A stretch of 64,000 nt of DNA from DAIQNV01 sp036788215 (GCA_036788215.1 DAIQNV010000005.1:1-64000), one strand, 5' to 3'. Positions 33,066-43,055 are shown, counted from the stretch's first letter. Made by a program: numbers and translations. Notes: generated by a model from the sequence alone, not told the origin.

Positions 33066-35492
33066 TCAGGGCTGGAAGGCGGTGAGGAACGCGGTGATGT
33101 CGGCGAAGGTGAGCTGGCCGTCAGCGGTGATGTCCGCGGCGGGATCGTTGGCGATGAAGAGGTTGAGGAAGAGGGCGATGTCGTTGAAGGTGTTGACGCC
33201 GTCGAGGTTGTAGTCGGCGGCGTTCAGGCCCACGCGGATGGTGGGGCTGGGGAGGAGCTCGATATCGCGCTCGCCGGCGCGGGCGATGCGGATGCGGGCG
33301 GGGTGCTGGCCGAAGGTGTTGCCGGCGGTGAGTTGGAGGGTGACGCCGGTGGGGGTGGGGGTGACGGCGGTGAGGCTGACGAGGCCCGGGATGGGGTTGG
33401 CGTCGGGGCCATCGATGATGAGGTCGACGACGGAGGGGTCGATGGTCGCGGGGTTGTTGTCGAGGTCGCGGGCGGTGAGTTCGATGGTGAAGCTGGCGCC
33501 GGCGGTGAGGATCGGGGGGAGCTGGAGCGTGGACCGGATGGCGTCGGGGACGCCGGCGTTCGCGGCGCGCCAGGCGTCGTACTGATCGCGGAGCGTGAGG
33601 ACGGGGTCGGGGTCGGCGGCGTTGACGAAGGCGACGTTGAACGCGAGGTGGTAGTCGCCCCCCGCGAAGCCCGGCTCGGGGTTGGGGCCGGTGCCGCGGT
33701 TGTCTCCGACTGAGAGGACGTTGATGCCCCCGCCCACGATGTCGGGGAGGCCATCGCCGGTGGTGTCGATGGGGAAGTAGCGCCGGGCGTCGCGGGTGGC
33801 GGCGCGGCGCTGGATGTCGGGGAAGGCGCCGGCGCCGTCGTTGTAGAGGGCGAGCATGTCGCGGGCGTCCCGGGCTTCCTCGCCCACCGCGACCGCGAGG
33901 TCCTGGTCCCCGTCCCCGTCGAGGTCGGTCGCGACGATGTCGTAGCCCGGGAGGCCGGTCGGGATGATGGTGGTGGTGAAGGCGGGGGGGTTCGAGCCCG
34001 GGATCTGGAGGTGGATGGCGACCTGGCCCGCGTTGAATGACGCGGCGGCGAAGTCGGGGAGGCCATCGTTGTTGAAGTCGGCGGAGGCGACGCCCCGGGG
34101 GGCGGGGACGGTGGGGATGGTGGCGGCGAGGGTGAGGCTGAAGCCATCGGAGGCGTACCAGACGAGTTCGTTGGTGGATTCCGAGGCGGCGACGAAGCCT
34201 TCGCCCAGGGGGCCCGGAACCTTCTTGGCGTTCTGGCCTGCGCCCGGGAGGGTGATCGGGGAGCCCAGGGGCGCGGGGGTGGGGTTCAGGGTGTAGACCT
34301 GGGCGGTGCGGGTGTTGCGTCCGATGACGATCAGTTCGGGGCCGGGGTTCCCGGGGAAGGCGTCGGCGAGGACCGCGTCGAAGGCGTCGTTGACGATGGG
34401 GAAGTTGAGCCCGGGTCCGAAGGCGAAGTCGCCCAGGCCCGGGAAGACGGTGGCGGTGGCGGTGCGTCCGACGGAGATGATGTCCTGGAGTCCGTCGTCG
34501 TTGGTGTCGGCGAGGAAGAGGGCGTTGATGCGGTAGCCGGCGCGGATGGTGCCGGCGGGGTCGAGCTCGGTGAAGCCCCTGCCCCGGGGCGCGGGCTCGG
34601 TGGTGTTCCGGAAGAGGAGGATGTCGCCGGCGTTCTGCAGGCCCACGACGAGGTCGAGCCTCCCGTCGTTGTCAAGGTCGGAGGCGTCGATGGCGCGGGA
34701 GCGGTCGATGGTGGGGATGCGGATCGTCCCGCCCTCGACGTCGCCCGGGCGTCCGACGAGCATGTAGCCGACATCGGCGGTCTTGTCGGTGAGGGGGTCG
34801 AAGCCGACGGGGGGTGAGCCGCAGGCGGTGGCGCCCTGGTCGCAGGAGCAGCGTCCGTCGCCCCCGAAGTCGTAGGCGGCTTCCATGGAGAGCATGAGGG
34901 CCAGGGCGAGGTCGCCCTGGTCAGTGGAGGCGGGGAGGGCGTGGATGATGGCCTGCTCCGCCATGAGGACGACGGGGGCGCCGGTCAGGATGTTGCCCTG
35001 GACCGCGTAGACGATGTCGTCTTCGGGGCCCGGGCGTCCGCGCTCGATGCGCCCGGTGACGCCCCCCTTCCACTCGGAGGCCTGGAGACCGGAGAAGGTG
35101 GCGGCGAGTCCCCTTGCGTCGACGAAGCCATACTGGCGGGTCTGGTGGTTCGGGTCGAAGTTCTCGAGTTCGAGCAGGATGTCGTCGGGGGTGAGCCCAT
35201 CGAGGATGAGGTCGCGGGCGAGTCCTCGGTTGAAGCCCTCGGTGTCGACCGCGGACTGGGCGGTGAGGGCGCCGCGGCCGGTGATGAGGACGGGGGTGTT
35301 CTCGCGGAGGTCGATGTTGGTGAGGCAGGTGGCGGACCCGACCGCGATCTCGCCTGTGCGGGTGTCGGCGATGAGGATGGACCAGGTGGCGGAGGCGGGG
35401 GCTGCGGCTCCGGCGAGGGTGGCCAGGGCGAGGGCCCGGAAGGCGAACGATGAACGGGTCCCGGCAACGGGGCGGGGGCGGCTGGTGGGCAT
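33066..35492 (-). CDS. Secreted DUF1028 + FG-GAP/VCBS + dockerin-like protein
   Basis: A protein of 808 residues with a signal peptide ending ASA and GGAGG before the ATG. Residues about 36-270 are a DUF1028 (Ntn-hydrolase-like) domain: ATWSILIADTRTGEIAVGSA just after cleavage, then DPNHQTRQYGFVDARG and a GDLALALMLSMEAAY core. Residues about 275-600 contain FG-GAP/VCBS-like propeller repeats (SDLDNDGRLDLVVG, ADTNDDGLQDIISVG, ADFNNDGLPDFAAAS, TDLDGDGDQDLAVAV). A beta domain and a dockerin-like tail (ADYNLDGVNTFNDIALFLNL and ADGQLTFADITAFLTAF) end it. This is an exported, Ca-binding multi-domain protein; the combination is uncommon. Confidence 0.85.
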   Translation of the reverse strand: MPTSRPRPVAGTRSSFAFRALALATLAGAAAPASATWSILIADTRTGEIAVGSATCLTNIDLRENTPVLITGRGALTAQSAVDTEGFNRGLARDLILDGLTPDDILLELENFDPNHQTRQYGFVDARGLAATFSGLQASEWKGGVTGRIERGRPGPEDDIVYAVQGNILTGAPVVLMAEQAIIHALPASTDQGDLALALMLSMEAAYDFGGDGRCSCDQGATACGSPPVGFDPLTDKTADVGYMLVGRPGDVEGGTIRIPTIDRSRAIDASDLDNDGRLDLVVGLQNAGDILLFRNTTEPAPRGRGFTELDPAGTIRAGYRINALFLADTNDDGLQDIISVGRTATATVFPGLGDFAFGPGLNFPIVNDAFDAVLADAFPGNPGPELIVIGRNTRTAQVYTLNPTPAPLGSPITLPGAGQNAKKVPGPLGEGFVAASESTNELVWYASDGFSLTLAATIPTVPAPRGVASADFNNDGLPDFAAASFNAGQVAIHLQIPGSNPPAFTTTIIPTGLPGYDIVATDLDGDGDQDLAVAVGEEARDARDMLALYNDGAGAFPDIQRRAATRDARRYFPIDTTGDGLPDIVGGGINVLSVGDNRGTGPNPEPGFAGGDYHLAFNVAFVNAADPDPVLTLRDQYDAWRAANAGVPDAIRSTLQLPPILTAGASFTIELTARDLDNNPATIDPSVVDLIIDGPDANPIPGLVSLTAVTPTPTGVTLQLTAGNTFGQHPARIRIARAGERDIELLPSPTIRVGLNAADYNLDGVNTFNDIALFLNLFIANDPAADITADGQLTFADITAFLTAFQP

Positions 35493-35834
35493 GGTCGTGG
35501 TCCTCCGTGAGGGGGCAGGGTACCGGATGTGGGTGTTTGGCCCAAGAGGGAATGCCGGCGGGGGGCGCGCGGGGGCTGGGATTGGGGGTATCTAGGTGCG
35601 GGCTGGGGGGTCTGGGTTGGGTGCGGGGCTGGGGTGGGGGGCTGGATGGGGGAGGGGGTGCGGCGCGGGGGACGGGAAGGACGCGGCGGGCATTGACCTT
35701 GTGGTGGGGGGGTCTACCATCTCGACCCCGCTCGGCGATAGCGCCGGGCGGTTGTCGCGTCTGGGCTGGTTCGTGGGCTGGGCCGGCTAACCCGGTTTCC
35801 GGTTTGGTCCGGGCGCGTCTTGGTATGGATTTGT
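35493..35834. other. 342-base G-rich spacer with tRNA/tuf promoter
   Basis: The left 200 bases are a G-rich, T/C-poor tract on the plus strand without any gene. The right third contains the promoter TTGACC-16-TACCAT at 35693-35720. The transcript would start near 35727. Confidence 0.55.
35693..35720 (+). promoter_or_regulatory. Promoter of the tRNA-Thr/tuf operon
   Basis: TTGACC (35693-35698, five of six consensus bases), a 16-base spacer and TACCAT (35715-35720, four of six). It is the strongest sigma-70-like promoter in the window, about 110 bases before tRNA-Thr, consistent with a highly expressed stable-RNA operon. Confidence 0.6.
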
Positions 35835-35906
35835 GCCGCTGTAGCTCAGTGGTAGAGCGCACCCTTGGTAAGGGTGAGGTCGCGGGTTCAAATCCCGCCA
35901 GCGGCT
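35835..35906 (+). tRNA. tRNA-Thr (GGT anticodon)
   Basis: 72 bases with a complete cloverleaf: acceptor GCCGCTG/CAGCGGC, D-arm GCTC..GAGC, anticodon stem CACCC/GGGTG with loop TTGGTAA (anticodon GGT, reads ACC/ACU), T-arm GCGGG-TTCAAAT-CCCGC, discriminator T. CCA is not encoded. It directly precedes tuf, the classical bacterial thr tRNA-tuf arrangement. Confidence 0.95.
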
Positions 35907-36191
35907 GTTTCGCCCCGATTGGGTTCGCTTCTTCTGGGAGCGTGTCTTTCGGGGCGTCTAGAGTTGGTCCGGTCCGTTCGGCCTGAGGGAGGGCGGACGG
36001 TACCGGGTTGTATTGCTGTGTTTCGGTCCACGCGGAGGTCCCGCGAGCCTGGGCCGATCGGAACGAGTGGCCAGGGTCGTCCGGCTGCGGGGTGCGTGCC
36101 CCGTGCCCCCGGGGGCCCGGCGAAGTCCGGAGCATCGCCTTCGGCCCGCGAGATTCGTCGGGTCGGGCGGACTGGTCAGAAGGGTTGCGAG
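35907..36191 (+). promoter_or_regulatory. Leader between tRNA-Thr and tuf
   Basis: 285 bases with no gene. It begins immediately after tRNA-Thr, so it is presumably part of the same primary transcript and is freed by tRNA 3' processing. I see no strong terminator or second promoter. AGAAGGG seven bases before the ATG is the tuf ribosome-binding site. Confidence 0.5.
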
Positions 36192-37394
<1,203 letters not shown>

Positions 37395-37446
37395 ATGAAG
37401 GCCGCTCGCGGGGAGACCCCGGGCGGCGTTTTGGAAGGAGGATCCG

Positions 37447-37824
37447 ATGGCGACAGCAGCGAGCGTCGGTAGCAAGCGGTCCTCCGGTCCCGGTCGAGCC
37501 TTCGAGGGTCGTCGTATGACCTATGCGATTTCTTTCGATCTGGACACGACGGTTCTGAAGGACACGTATCACGCGGAGTCGTACAACAACGCGTACGCGG
37601 ATATCCGGCGGCACCTCGAGTCGCGCGGGTTCGAGTGGCAGCAGGGCAGTGTCTACTTCGGGGGGGAGACCGTGGACGCGGTGCGCTGCGTGCTTGTCGT
37701 CCAAGAGCTCACCCGGAAGTACTCGTGGTTCGAGGCGAGTGTGCGGGATATCCGGATGCTGCGGATCGAGGAGAACAACGACCTCATGCCGGCGATCGAG
37801 ATCACCGGTCGAGGCGGAGACTGA
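37447..37824 (+). CDS. VapD-like (Cas2-fold endoribonuclease) protein
   Basis: A protein of 125 residues. Residues 24-120 align closely to VapD of Haemophilus and Helicobacter: MTYAISFDLDTTVLKDTY, FEWQQGSVYFGG, and the near-invariant DIRMLRIEENNDLMPAIEI. VapD is an mRNA-cleaving ferredoxin-fold ribonuclease related to Cas2. The ATG at 37447 has GGAGG five bases upstream and gives a 23-residue Ser/Gly/Arg-rich extension; the ATG at 37516 matches the family start but has no ribosome-binding site. It lies between tuf and rpmG, with three bases to rpmG. No VapX-like antitoxin gene is apparent. Confidence 0.85.
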   Translation: MATAASVGSKRSSGPGRAFEGRRMTYAISFDLDTTVLKDTYHAESYNNAYADIRRHLESRGFEWQQGSVYFGGETVDAVRCVLVVQELTRKYSWFEASVRDIRMLRIEENNDLMPAIEITGRGGD

Positions 37825-37827
37825 TTC

Positions 37828-38010
37828 ATGGCCAAGAAGAAAGCGGCTGCCCGTGAATATGTCTGGCTGCAGTGCAGCGAGACGGGCGATCTGAACTACC
37901 GGACTTCGATCAACGTGAAGGGCGGCGTGGATGACAAGGTGAAGGAGGGCTTCCAGAAGTACTGCCCCCGCCTTCGCAAGCACACGCTCCACAAGATCAA
38001 GCGGAAGTAA
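37828..38010 (+). CDS. rpmG: 50S ribosomal protein L33
   Basis: L33, 60 residues, a small basic large-subunit protein near the E site. The core EYVWLQCSETGDLNYRTSIN and the basic end KYCPRLRKHTLHKIKRK match the family. Only two cysteines remain (in LQCSE and KYCP), so this is not the four-cysteine zinc form. GGAG lies eight bases before the ATG. The order rpmG, tRNA-Trp, secE, nusG is conserved in many bacteria. Confidence 0.95.
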   Translation: MAKKKAAAREYVWLQCSETGDLNYRTSINVKGGVDDKVKEGFQKYCPRLRKHTLHKIKRK

Positions 38011-38116
38011 GCGAAGAGGGGACCGGGGATCGGCCACTGGCCATCGGCGGGGGACCGCGGTGGAGGGTGAGCGGGCCCGGGTTCCTTGCTTTGGGATTGG
38101 CGGCCTGGCCGCGGAT

Positions 38117-38189
<73 letters not shown>

Positions 38190-38347
38190 CTTGATGCGGG
38201 TGGCGCGTGCGTCGCCCGCCGGCGGGCCAGCGGGCCCGCTCGCGTGCGGAGGGGCCGGGTCTTTCCCGGCCGAGTCGATCGGGGACGGGCGCATCGGCGC
38301 AGCCCGGTCGGCGAGAGCGATGCCCGAGAGGGCGGGGCGGTCTTCCG

Positions 38348-39055
38348 ATGAATGTCGGCATCTACAAGGCGAGCCAGGGGTATTGGGTTCGGTCGCTGAC
38401 CGCTGTGCTGGCGGGGGCTGTGTTCCTCGCGGCGGCGGCCTGGGGCTGGAACCAGGCTGGGGCTGTGCAGCTCCCGGCGTCGTCGTACACGCTGGGGCTC
38501 GGGGCGGCCCGAGGCCCGGCGCCTTCGGTGGGCCAGGCGGTCGACCTGATGAGCATCACCAAGGACGAGGCGGAGACGCCCATCGATATCGGCGACGCGG
38601 TGGTCGAGGCGTACTCGGCGCTGAGCCAGACCGCGGGGGACCTGACGGTCGGCTCGGTGGTGGTGACCGCTGCGGGGTTCGACGAGGGCGACATCGTGGG
38701 GGTGCGGGCGCAGGGTCTGGCGGGGGGCGGGGGCGAGCTGTTCAGCGCCCAGGTGCGTTCGCGACGGGCGAACCCGGTGGTCCCGCTGATCTATGTCCAG
38801 GCGGGCGTGGCGGGGGTGCTGATCCTCGCGGGGGCGGTGCTCTTGTACTGGTTCGTCGGGATCAACCGCAAGAGCGTGGACTTCCTGATCGCGACCGACG
38901 GCGAGATGAAGAAGGTGAACTGGTCGACGCGTCGGGAGATCATCAATAACACGCAGGTGGTGGTGGTGGCGGCGTTCCTGATCGCGGCGATCCTGTTCGG
39001 GATCGACATCGTCTTCAAGCAGTTCTTCAGTTTCATCGGCGTCCTCGAGGTCTGA
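38348..39055 (+). CDS. secE: Preprotein translocase subunit SecE, greatly enlarged
   Basis: SecE stabilises SecY in the Sec translocon. At 235 residues it is about four times the minimal form and nearly twice E. coli SecE. The conserved core is C-terminal (about 178-235): the amphipathic helix FLIATDGEMKKVNWSTRREI and the last membrane helix VVVVAAFLIAAILFGIDIVF. N-terminal to it are two extra helices (about 16-36 and 143-168) enclosing a polar domain of about 100 residues with beta character. With both extra helices the domain would face the periplasm, if the C-terminal core keeps its normal topology. Gene order with nusG supports the call. Confidence 0.92.
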   Translation: MNVGIYKASQGYWVRSLTAVLAGAVFLAAAAWGWNQAGAVQLPASSYTLGLGAARGPAPSVGQAVDLMSITKDEAETPIDIGDAVVEAYSALSQTAGDLTVGSVVVTAAGFDEGDIVGVRAQGLAGGGGELFSAQVRSRRANPVVPLIYVQAGVAGVLILAGAVLLYWFVGINRKSVDFLIATDGEMKKVNWSTRREIINNTQVVVVAAFLIAAILFGIDIVFKQFFSFIGVLEV

Positions 39056-39104
39056 ATCGTTCGGCGGCCCATTCCCGGGCAACACCAGCAGGCGGAGCCC
39101 CAGC

Positions 39105-39818
39105 ATGACTGAAGAGCACACGAGCAACGACGCCGCCCAGGAGACCGCCCACACGGGCGCCCCGATCCCCGAGGAGCCGGTCGAGGTGTCGACGGACGCG
39201 ATGGACGGGCGGCCGAACGAGAAGGTGGACATCCTCGACGACACCGACACGGTGCGCCAGGAGGGGATGAACTGGTTCGTCTTGCGCGTGGCTTCGAACA
39301 AGGAGTCGAGCGTGCAGGCGACCCTGCTCCGCAAGGTGCAGATCGAGAACATGCAGCACCTCGTGTCGCGCATCCTGGTGCCGACCGAGAAAACCAAGAC
39401 GATCAAGGGCGGCAAGCAGAAGATCACCGAGACGAAGCTCTACCCGGGCTATGTCTTCGTCGAGATGCGGCTCGAGGACGACGGGCGGATCCCGCAGGAC
39501 GTCTTCTTCCTGATCAAGGAGACGACGGGCGTGGGCGACTTCGTGGGCACCGCCGGGCGTCCGACGCCCATGGCGGAGCACGAGATCGAGAAGATGCTCC
39601 GCGACTCGAAGCGCCCCGAGGAAGAGCCGATCGTCAAGATGACCTTCGAGCGCGGCGAGAACGTGGTCATCAAGGAAGGCCCGTTCGAGAACTACGAGGG
39701 CACGGTCGACGAGCTGCTGCCGGACAAGGGCCTGGTGCGGGTGCTGGTGACGATCTTCGGTCGCCAGGCGCCGATCGAGCTCGAGGAGTGGCAGATCGCC
39801 AAGGTGGACGAGGGCTGA
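39105..39818 (+). CDS. nusG: Transcription termination/antitermination protein NusG
   Basis: NusG binds RNA polymerase and couples it to Rho or the ribosome. It is 237 residues with an acidic 54-residue N-terminal extension (TEEHTSNDAAQETAH onward) before the NGN domain (MNWFVLRVASNKE to MAEHEIEKML). The KOW domain is FERGENVVIKEGPFENYEG near 182-200. GGAG lies seven bases before the ATG. Unlike in most bacteria it is followed not by rplK-rplA but by leucyl aminopeptidase, so the ribosomal protein cluster is separated here. Confidence 0.95.
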   Translation: MTEEHTSNDAAQETAHTGAPIPEEPVEVSTDAMDGRPNEKVDILDDTDTVRQEGMNWFVLRVASNKESSVQATLLRKVQIENMQHLVSRILVPTEKTKTIKGGKQKITETKLYPGYVFVEMRLEDDGRIPQDVFFLIKETTGVGDFVGTAGRPTPMAEHEIEKMLRDSKRPEEEPIVKMTFERGENVVIKEGPFENYEGTVDELLPDKGLVRVLVTIFGRQAPIELEEWQIAKVDEG

Positions 39819-39909
39819 GCCTCGCGTGCGCCTGAGTTTGCCGGTGCCGGTCTGACGCTGATCGCCTCGATGCTGTGACTCATGTGCGGACGGCTTCGGC
39901 GTGGCTCGC

Positions 39910-39915
39910 TACGCT
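39910..39915 (+). promoter_or_regulatory. Candidate -10 element for pepA
   Basis: TACGCT ends six bases before the aminopeptidase ATG at 39922, and no Shine-Dalgarno is present. There is no convincing -35. Confidence 0.3.
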
Positions 39916-39921
39916 TGTCGC

Positions 39922-41439
39922 ATGTTCACATCGATCACTCTTTCGGCGCGTAGCACTCCCCGGACCATCGTCGTCGGCCAGTTCAAGGACGAGGGGCTCG
40001 ACGCCCGCTCGGGCGCGGTCGACCCGGCCAACTGGGCGGCCTGGGCGGCGACGCAGGCGGAGGCGACGGGGGACGCGGGGAAGGTCGTCTCGGTCTACTG
40101 CCCGGAGGGGCCGGAGCGGGTGCTGATCTTGGGGCTCGGGGCGCGGGAGAGCTTCGGCTCGGGGGCGTTGCGTGCCGCGGCGGCGGGGCTGGGGCGGTAC
40201 TGCGCGGGGGCGAAGATCGACGCGGTGCAGTTGGCGATTACGGATGCGCTCAAGTCACTCGCGGGGTACGGGAAGGGCGTGTTCAGCGCCGAGTCGTGCG
40301 GGCGGGCGATCGGGGAGGGGCTGGGGCTGATCTCGTGGAACTACGACACGCTGCGGGGGTCGGCGACGCCCGAGGCCGAGCGGGGGACGCTCGCGCTCAG
40401 GGTGGATGACAAGGGGCTCTCGGCGGGCATCCAGCGGGGGCTGGGGTTTGCGGAGGGGTGCAACACGGCGCGGACGCTGAGCCAGACGCCCCCGAACATC
40501 GCGACGCCTATGTGGATCGCGGCGGAGGCGCAGAAGATGGCCCGTAAGGCGGGCCTGAAGTGCGAGGTGATCAAGGGGTCGAGGCTGGAGAGCGAGGGCT
40601 TGCAGGGGCTGATCAATGTCGGCAAGGCGAGCGAGAACGAGCCTTGTTTGATCCGCCTGAGCTACACGCCCACCGGCAAGGGGGCGCGGGCGAAGGACAA
40701 GCCGGTGGTGCTCATCGGCAAGACGATGACCTACGACTCGGGCGGGCTGTCGATCAAGGTCGGCGGCGGGATGAAGGGGATGAAGCGGGACAAGGACGGC
40801 GGGTGCGGGGTGTTCGGGGCGATGGAGATCATCGGGAAGGTGATCAAGCCCCGCTTCCCGGTCGTCGCGCTCCTGAGTTGCGCGGAGAACTCGATCTCGG
40901 ACGAGGCGTACCGGCCCGACGATGTCATCACCTTCCGCAACGGGGTGACGGTGGAGGTGACGAACACCGACGCGGAGGGGCGGCTCGTGCTGGCCGACGC
41001 GATGTGCTGGGCGTGCGACAAGGAGGACCCGGCCTGCATGATCGACCTGGCGACGCTGACGGGTGGCGTGGTGGTGGCGCTCGGGTCGGTCTTCGCGGGG
41101 CTGTGGTGCGATGATGATGAGCTGCGGGGCACCATCGAGGCGGCGGGCCAGGAGACCGGCGAACGCGTCTGGCGACTTCCCCATGACCCGGCGTACCGCG
41201 ACATGATGAAGAGCCCGATCGCGGACATCGTAAACTCCGCGCCGGTGCGGGAGGCGCACCCGATCCAGGGCGCCGCGTTCCTGAGCTACTTCTGCGCCGA
41301 GGGCGTCCCGTGGGCCCACATCGATATCGCCGGCACGCACGCGACGGAGAAGGACAAGGGCCCCTTCATCGCGGGCCCGACCGGCTTCGGCGCCCGGCTC
41401 GCGGCGGAGGCGGTGGCCCGGATGGACGGCCAGTCGTGA
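39922..41439 (+). CDS. pepA: Leucyl aminopeptidase (M17)
   Basis: A cytoplasmic two-metal exopeptidase, 505 residues, normal length. The M17 metal and catalytic segments are present: K267 with MTYDSGG (269-275), MKRDKDGGCG, and NTDAEGRL (348-355) carrying the Asp/Glu ligands and the bicarbonate-site Arg. TLTGG follows. The canonical GKGITFDSGG is GKTMTYDSGG here. No Shine-Dalgarno precedes the ATG. The stop overlaps the GTG of the amylase gene (GTGA), so the two are translationally coupled even though one product is cytoplasmic and the other exported. Roles in peptide recycling are expected. Confidence 0.93.
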   Translation: MFTSITLSARSTPRTIVVGQFKDEGLDARSGAVDPANWAAWAATQAEATGDAGKVVSVYCPEGPERVLILGLGARESFGSGALRAAAAGLGRYCAGAKIDAVQLAITDALKSLAGYGKGVFSAESCGRAIGEGLGLISWNYDTLRGSATPEAERGTLALRVDDKGLSAGIQRGLGFAEGCNTARTLSQTPPNIATPMWIAAEAQKMARKAGLKCEVIKGSRLESEGLQGLINVGKASENEPCLIRLSYTPTGKGARAKDKPVVLIGKTMTYDSGGLSIKVGGGMKGMKRDKDGGCGVFGAMEIIGKVIKPRFPVVALLSCAENSISDEAYRPDDVITFRNGVTVEVTNTDAEGRLVLADAMCWACDKEDPACMIDLATLTGGVVVALGSVFAGLWCDDDELRGTIEAAGQETGERVWRLPHDPAYRDMMKSPIADIVNSAPVREAHPIQGAAFLSYFCAEGVPWAHIDIAGTHATEKDKGPFIAGPTGFGARLAAEAVARMDGQS

Positions 41440-43025
41440 TCCGGGCGGCGCTGGCGTGCACGCTCGCGCTCGCGTCCGGTGGCGCGGCGCAATCGGACGA
41501 CTGGTGGCGGGACGCGGTGTTCTACGAGGTCTTCGTGCGGTCCTTCGCGGATTCGACCGAGGGCCCGCTCGCGGGCGATGGCGTGGGTGACCTGCGCGGG
41601 CTGATCGAGCGGCTCGACTACCTGAACGATGGCGACCCCGAGACCGACACCGACCTGGGCGTGACCGCGATCTGGCTCATGCCGATCGCGGAGAGCCCGA
41701 GCTACCACGGGTACGACGTCGTCGATTACCGCGCGATCGATGACGAGTACGGCACGATGGAGGACATGCGCGAGCTGCTGGAGGCGTGCCGTGCGCGGGG
41801 GATCCGCGTGATCCCCGACCTCGTGATCAACCACTGCGCGGACGAGCACCCCTGGTTCCAGGAGGCGATCGACCCGGCGAGCCCGAAGCACGACTGGTTC
41901 ATCTGGTCGGCGGAGGACCCCGGCTGGCGCGGTCCGTGGGGGCAGGAGGTCTGGCATGACGAGGTGCGGGACCGCAACGGGCTTTACTACTACGGCTGCT
42001 TCTATCACGGCATGCCCGACCTGAACCTGCGGAACCCCGAGGTGACGCGAGAGCTGTACGATATCGCGGAGTTCTGGCTGACGGAGGTGGGCGTCGATGG
42101 CTTCCGGCTCGACGCGATCAAGCACCTGATCGAGGACGGGGCGGTGCAGGAGAGCACCCCCGAGACGATCGCGTGGCTGCGGCGCTGGCAGCGGTACCTG
42201 AAGTCGGTCAAGCCCGACATGTTCACCGTCGGCGAGGTGTGGATCGACAGCGCCGAGGCCTCGAAGTATGTGCCGGATGCGTGCGACTCGGTCTTCGAGT
42301 TCGACCTGGGGTACGCCACGATCGCCGCGGTGAACGCGGGCGACGCGGGCGGGCTGATGGAGCAGTTGGGTGAGACCTGGCGTGTCTTCCGCCCGCGCGG
42401 GACGTGGAGCAGCTTTCTGCAGAACCACGACCAGGACCGGCCCGCGTCGCACTTCGGGGGGGACCTCGACAAGTGCGCGATCGCGGCGACGGCGCTCCTG
42501 ACGATGCCCGGCATCCCGTTCATCTACTACGGCGAGGAGATCGGCCAGCAGGGCACGAAGCCCGACCCGAATATCCGTCGCCCGCTGCAGTGGTCCTCGG
42601 AGTTGCCCGGCGTGGGCTTCACGACGGGGGCGCCGTGGCGCGGCGCGATGGGCGATGTGGAGACGGTCAATATCGAGACGCAGTCGGCCGATCCGGATTC
42701 GCTGCTGAGCCTGTACCGCAGGCTGATCCGGCTCCGCGACGAGCTTCCGTCGCTGAGGCGGGGTGACCTGCGGGTGCTGGAGACGGACCGGTCCGAGGTC
42801 GGCGCTTTCCTAAGAACGCTGGATGGTCAGCGTGTGCTGGTGGTGCTGAACCTCTCCGGCGAGGCGGTCGAGGGGTACTCGATCGACGCGGTGGGCGTGC
42901 CCCGCCGGGCGGGGGGCGTCGAGCGCCTGCACGGCGCGACGGTCAAGACGCGGAGCGGGCGGGCGTGGACGCCGATCGAGCGGCTGGAGGCGCGGACGGG
43001 GTACGTCGTCGTGGTGGGGGAGTAG
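41436..43025 (+). CDS. Secreted GH13 alpha-amylase
   Basis: An exported alpha-glucan hydrolase of 529 residues. The GTG start overlaps the pepA stop. The signal peptide is short (IRAALACTLALASGGAAQ). The (beta/alpha)8 regions are visible: DLVINHC (128-134), DGFRLDAIKH with nucleophile D226, GEVW with acid/base E267, and NHDQDR with D332. A C-terminal beta domain runs from about 440. Specificity (alpha-amylase, maltogenic or alpha-glucosidase-like) is not resolved. It may supply glucans or maltose from outside; the GH57 at 12674 would act inside. Confidence 0.92.
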   Translation: MIRAALACTLALASGGAAQSDDWWRDAVFYEVFVRSFADSTEGPLAGDGVGDLRGLIERLDYLNDGDPETDTDLGVTAIWLMPIAESPSYHGYDVVDYRAIDDEYGTMEDMRELLEACRARGIRVIPDLVINHCADEHPWFQEAIDPASPKHDWFIWSAEDPGWRGPWGQEVWHDEVRDRNGLYYYGCFYHGMPDLNLRNPEVTRELYDIAEFWLTEVGVDGFRLDAIKHLIEDGAVQESTPETIAWLRRWQRYLKSVKPDMFTVGEVWIDSAEASKYVPDACDSVFEFDLGYATIAAVNAGDAGGLMEQLGETWRVFRPRGTWSSFLQNHDQDRPASHFGGDLDKCAIAATALLTMPGIPFIYYGEEIGQQGTKPDPNIRRPLQWSSELPGVGFTTGAPWRGAMGDVETVNIETQSADPDSLLSLYRRLIRLRDELPSLRRGDLRVLETDRSEVGAFLRTLDGQRVLVVLNLSGEAVEGYSIDAVGVPRRAGGVERLHGATVKTRSGRAWTPIERLEARTGYVVVVGE

Positions 43026-43055
43026 GGGCGTGGACGTTGAAGTCGCCCGCGAGCC

